A model generated the notes under the pieces. The model made no database searches. It saw only the letters and a program-made list of their open reading frames with translations, and was not told the DNA's origin. A DNA stretch of 64,000 nt from JAFGPL01 sp963781805. GTDB taxonomy: Bacteria; Bacteroidota; Bacteroidia; Bacteroidales; UBA10428. The position numbers and the translations under genes were made by a program. Position 1 is the first letter of the stretch. The number at the start of each line of letters is the position of its first letter. Shown piece by piece: positions 60,956 through 64,000 of this stretch. The DNA is taken from the NCBI GenBank assembly GCA_963781805.1, contig CAWAHF010000004.1, positions 4,526,001 through 4,590,000 on the forward strand, read 5' to 3'.

Positions 60956-61972
60956 ATGAAAAAATTGTATTATTCAATAAGTATAATCGCTTTGATGGGC
61001 GGTTTTTCAGTGTTTTCTCAATCCAACTACAAAATTGTAAATAAAATTCATGTTGAAGGAGATGGAGGTTGGGACTATATCTCAGTGGATGAGGTGAATT
61101 CCCGGATTTTTGTATCTCATTCCAGCGTAGCCCAGGCTGTTGATATTAAAACCGGCAAGCTTGCTGGTACAATACCTGACACCAAAGGTATTCATGGAAT
61201 TGCTTTTGCATATGATTTAAACAAAGGTTTTACAAGCAATGGCCGGGATTCTTCGGTTACTGTTTTTAATCTTAAATCATTTGAAGTGATAGCGAAAATT
61301 GAAGTAACCGGCAGGAATCCGGATGCAATATTATACGATTCCTTTTCGCAAAAGGTGTTTACATTTAACGGACGCAGTGCAAATGCAACCGTGATTGATG
61401 CAAAAAGCAACAAGGTAATAGCCACCATTCCGCTGGATGGAAAACCCGAATTTTCGGTGACCAACGGAAAAGGACTCATCTATGTGAATATTGAAGATAA
61501 AAGCCTCATCAATGTGATAAATGCAACCACCCTGAAAGTGGAACAACACTGGCCAATTGCTCCGGGAGAGGAACCAAGCGGTCTTGCCTTGGACAATAAT
61601 ACGCATCGTTTATTCAGTGTTTGCAGCAATAAATTAATGGTGGTTATTAATACTGAAACAGGAAAAGTCATTGCCACACTGCCTATTGGCAGCAGATGTG
61701 ATGGCGCAACGTTTGATCCTGTTTATAAACGTGCTTATAGTTCAAATGGGGAAGGCTCGGTAACAGTTGTTCAGGAGATAGATGCTGATAATTTCAAAGT
61801 TCTGGAGACAATTCCTACACAATTAGGAGCCAGGACCATAACAATAGATAAGTCATCTCATCACTTATATTTACCCACCGCAGAATATGAAGCGGCACCT
61901 TCTGAAAACAATCGTCGTCCGGCAATAAAACCTGATTCATTTGTCGTTCTGGATATAGAGACACTAAAATAA
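60956..61972 (+). CDS. YncE-like beta-propeller protein
   Basis: 338 residues with a signal peptide (MKKLYYSISIIALMGGFSVFSQ). Repeated strand units of the form VNSRIFVSHSS-x-x-VDI-x-TGK-x-x-GTIP fit the YVTN/YncE 40-residue propeller family, about seven blades. VINTETGKVIATLPIGSRCDGATFDPVYKRAYSSNGEGSV is one clear blade. It is probably periplasmic. It sits between the two-component pair and a TolC gene on the same strand. The gene is the first of the efflux part. The family binds no single known ligand; a role as an efflux-linked sensor or substrate-binding accessory is inference. Confidence 0.85.
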   Translation: MKKLYYSISIIALMGGFSVFSQSNYKIVNKIHVEGDGGWDYISVDEVNSRIFVSHSSVAQAVDIKTGKLAGTIPDTKGIHGIAFAYDLNKGFTSNGRDSSVTVFNLKSFEVIAKIEVTGRNPDAILYDSFSQKVFTFNGRSANATVIDAKSNKVIATIPLDGKPEFSVTNGKGLIYVNIEDKSLINVINATTLKVEQHWPIAPGEEPSGLALDNNTHRLFSVCSNKLMVVINTETGKVIATLPIGSRCDGATFDPVYKRAYSSNGEGSVTVVQEIDADNFKVLETIPTQLGARTITIDKSSHHLYLPTAEYEAAPSENNRRPAIKPDSFVVLDIETLK

Positions 61973-61986
61973 AACGGTCATTTTAC

Positions 61987-63231
61987 ATGAGGTTGAGATT
62001 AAAATACACGTTCCTGATTATTCTTTTTGCAAGTGTTTTAAATGCTCAGGAAAGAAATGTAAATTATTATGTTAATCAGGCATTAGCAAACAGCCCGTTA
62101 TTAAAAGATTATCAGAATCAGGTATTATCAAATCAGATTGACAGTATGCGCATCAGGGCAGGACTTGGCCCGCAGGTTAACATAATCAGTAATAATATCT
62201 ATGCGCCGGTTGTAAATGGCTGGGGTTATGATGAAGTAATAACCGATCAGGCAAACATCAGTGCCATGGTATCTGTATCGAAGGAAATAAAAAGCAGAGC
62301 AAACCGGCAAAACCAGTATGATGCATTGCAATGGCAAAATCAATCAATCAGGAATAGTGGAAAAATTTCCGAACAGGACCTGATTAAATCTGTTACGGAA
62401 CAATATATTGAAACGTATGGCTTATGGGAACAATACCAATATAACAATGATATCATTGGTCTGCTGAAAAAAGAGGATATTATTTTAAGAAAACTCACAG
62501 AAAAAGGCATTTATATGCAGACCGAATATCTTACTTTTTTAGGTACTCTCCAGCAAAAGGAATTGGAACTTCTGCAAACAAGAATTCAATACCGCAGTAA
62601 CTTTTCAACATTGAAATACCTGTGCGGTATTTCAGATACATCTGTTTTGGCCTTATCTGAACCCGATATTGAAATTGCTGTTTTACCACAACTGGAGCAT
62701 TCTGTTTTTTATCAGCAATTTATTACAGATAGTTTAAAGTTAGTTACTGTAGATAAGCAAATTGATTTTGAATACAGACCAAAGACATCGGTATCGGCCG
62801 ATGCCGGGTATTATTCATCTTTAGCATTTCAACCTGAAAAGAATTTTGGTGCAAGCGTCGGATTGAATTTATCGGTCCCGATTTATGACGGTCATCAAAG
62901 AAAGATGCAACATGATAAAATCAGTATCGCGGAACAGACCCTGCGAAATTACAGGAATTTTTACAAAATTCAGTATCAACAGCAGATTCAGCAACTTATG
63001 CAGCAACTGGATGGCAACAGACAGATTGCTGAACAAACCGGAAATCAAATCAGGTATGCACAGGCCCTGATAAATGCAAATCACAAACTCATTGAGACCG
63101 GTGAAGCTCATATCCCGGATTATATTTTGGCAATTAATAACCTCATGACATTAAAGAGTATGTTGATTCAAAACAAGGTGGAAAATTTCCGAATTATTAA
63201 TCAAATTAATTATTGGAGCAGACAAAAATGA
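61987..63231 (+). CDS. TolC family outer membrane efflux protein
   Basis: 414 residues with a signal peptide (to about LNAQ). Long coiled helices alternate with barrel strands: NVNYYVNQALANSPLLKDYQNQVLSNQIDSMRIRAGLGPQVNI and RPKTSVSADAGYYSSLAFQPEKNFGASVGLNLSVPIYDGHQRKMQHDKI show the two OEP repeats of TolC, with the characteristic SVPIYDGHQR turn. It is the outer-membrane channel of an RND-type tripartite pump. It overlaps the adaptor gene by 4 bp (ATGA). Confidence 0.92.
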   Translation: MRLRLKYTFLIILFASVLNAQERNVNYYVNQALANSPLLKDYQNQVLSNQIDSMRIRAGLGPQVNIISNNIYAPVVNGWGYDEVITDQANISAMVSVSKEIKSRANRQNQYDALQWQNQSIRNSGKISEQDLIKSVTEQYIETYGLWEQYQYNNDIIGLLKKEDIILRKLTEKGIYMQTEYLTFLGTLQQKELELLQTRIQYRSNFSTLKYLCGISDTSVLALSEPDIEIAVLPQLEHSVFYQQFITDSLKLVTVDKQIDFEYRPKTSVSADAGYYSSLAFQPEKNFGASVGLNLSVPIYDGHQRKMQHDKISIAEQTLRNYRNFYKIQYQQQIQQLMQQLDGNRQIAEQTGNQIRYAQALINANHKLIETGEAHIPDYILAINNLMTLKSMLIQNKVENFRIINQINYWSRQK

Positions 63232-64000
63232 AAAACAATTTAATACTCTTCTGGTGCATTTTAATATTCACAGGAATTTCCTGTAATTCAAACCATCAGG
63301 CTACCGAAGATTTAAAATCTGAAAGCCGCATACCTGTGACCATTACCAATCCATCCATTGGAGATTTGACGGATGTAATTATGCTGAATGCGACATCCTC
63401 CTTTTTGATGAAAACATATATTAAAGCTACGGCTAACGGTTATTTGGATAACGTTAACGTAAAAATCGGCGAAAATGTAGCTAAAGGACAGAAACTATTT
63501 ACCATTCGTACAAAAGAAGCGCAATATCTTGGAAATACAATTAATGAAGTGGATAGCTCGTTTCGGTTCAACGGATTGAATCAAATTAATTCTCCTGTAA
63601 ACGGTTATATCACTCAGCTCAAACTTCTACCTGGAAATTATGTTCAGGAAGGTGAAGTTCTGGCGGAAATAAGCGATAAAAACAGTCTGGTATTTTTGTT
63701 GGATTTACCTTACGAACTGAAACCTTACCTGCCATTTAATAAGACACTGGAGCTGTTATTGCCGGATGGTCAGAAATTAACAGGCACAATTACATCTTCC
63801 ATGCCTTTGGTCGACCCGGTTTCACAAACGCAAACCTATATCATCAAGGTATCGTCTGTTCAGCCACTCCCTGAAAATCTAATTGCCAGGGTAAGTTTTA
63901 TCAGAAAAGTGAAACAAAATGCCATTTCTCTCCCCAAAGAGGCTGTTCTTACCAACGAAGTGCAAAGCCAATTCTGGATTATGAAAATGATAGATAGCAC
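63228..64000 (+). CDS. RND efflux periplasmic adaptor (MFP), C-terminus beyond window
   Basis: First 257 codons only. ATG 63228 overlaps the TolC stop by 4 bp. The signal ends in FTGISCNSN, a lipobox. DNVNVKIGENVAKGQKLFTI and the paired NSPVNGYITQLKLLPGNYVQEGEVLAEI are the two half-lipoyl motifs of the adaptor family; the beta-barrel part begins near SLVFLLDLPYELKPYL. Such lipoproteins bridge an RND pump and TolC in the periplasm. The RND pump gene should follow just past the window edge. Confidence 0.92.
   Translation, partial: MKNNLILFWCILIFTGISCNSNHQATEDLKSESRIPVTITNPSIGDLTDVIMLNATSSFLMKTYIKATANGYLDNVNVKIGENVAKGQKLFTIRTKEAQYLGNTINEVDSSFRFNGLNQINSPVNGYITQLKLLPGNYVQEGEVLAEISDKNSLVFLLDLPYELKPYLPFNKTLELLLPDGQKLTGTITSSMPLVDPVSQTQTYIIKVSSVQPLPENLIARVSFIRKVKQNAISLPKEAVLTNEVQSQFWIMKMIDS

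Overview
The window looks like a chromosomal segment of an AT-rich, probably anaerobic member of the Bacteroidota (Bacteroidales-like). Supporting signs are a PorP/SprF protein beside a giant secreted protein with a type IX secretion (T9SS, CHU_C-type) C-terminal domain, several SusD-era style lipoproteins with Bacteroidota lipoboxes, TAnnTTTG-type -7 promoter boxes (best case TTG-N19-TACCTTTG before rpsO), almost no Shine-Dalgarno sequences, a DUF2851 protein, and [FeFe]-hydrogenase maturases HydE and HydF. No tRNA, rRNA, CRISPR array, prophage or insertion sequence was seen.

Layout. 1-2742 (minus): truncated Na+/Ca2+ exchanger, M50 site-2-type protease with CBS pair, PorP/SprF. 2890-21243 (minus): one uninterrupted 6117-residue cell-surface protein. 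It has three related beta-helix-like N-terminal modules, a few Ig/PKD-like domains, an exact array of 27 x 258 bp (86-residue) repeats, a second array of 4 x 261 bp, more PKD/Ig-like domains and the T9SS sorting domain. 21538-25680: a two-gene hisI-hisG unit (minus), an MFS transporter (plus), hydE (minus). 25958-29009: small zinc-ribbon membrane protein, DUF4468-like protein, then a TPR/OmpA-like lipoprotein. 29294-34201 (minus): prolyl oligopeptidase, a composite palindromic element, pnp and rpsO. 34374-39980 (minus): purM-prfA-pyrF-DUF2851 operon and CorA.

40244-43333 (plus): two tandem thioredoxin-fold lipoproteins that have lost the CxxC motif, then an LpxH-like hydrolase. 43330-46435 (minus): macro-domain protein and pheT. 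46944-48248 (plus): O-acetylhomoserine sulfhydrylase. 48275-52332 (minus): TerB-like/ABCG-type exporter and a lipoprotein. 52615-56610 (plus): a catalytically degenerate M48-like protein, then aspartate ammonia-lyase and hydF. 56615-58633 (minus): yicC-gmk-nadD. 58905-64000 (plus): an OmpR-type response regulator, histidine kinase, YncE-like propeller, TolC and truncated RND adaptor, which read as one regulated efflux locus.

The most unusual content is the giant adhesin-like gene: a sharply bounded, GC-richer, recently expanded 27-copy array whose synonymous variants are shuffled in one-, two- and ten-unit displacements. Secondary points of interest are the paired Cys-less thioredoxin-like proteins, the M48 pseudoprotease, the palindromic element downstream of pnp, and the aspA-hydF linkage with hydE about 28 kb away.
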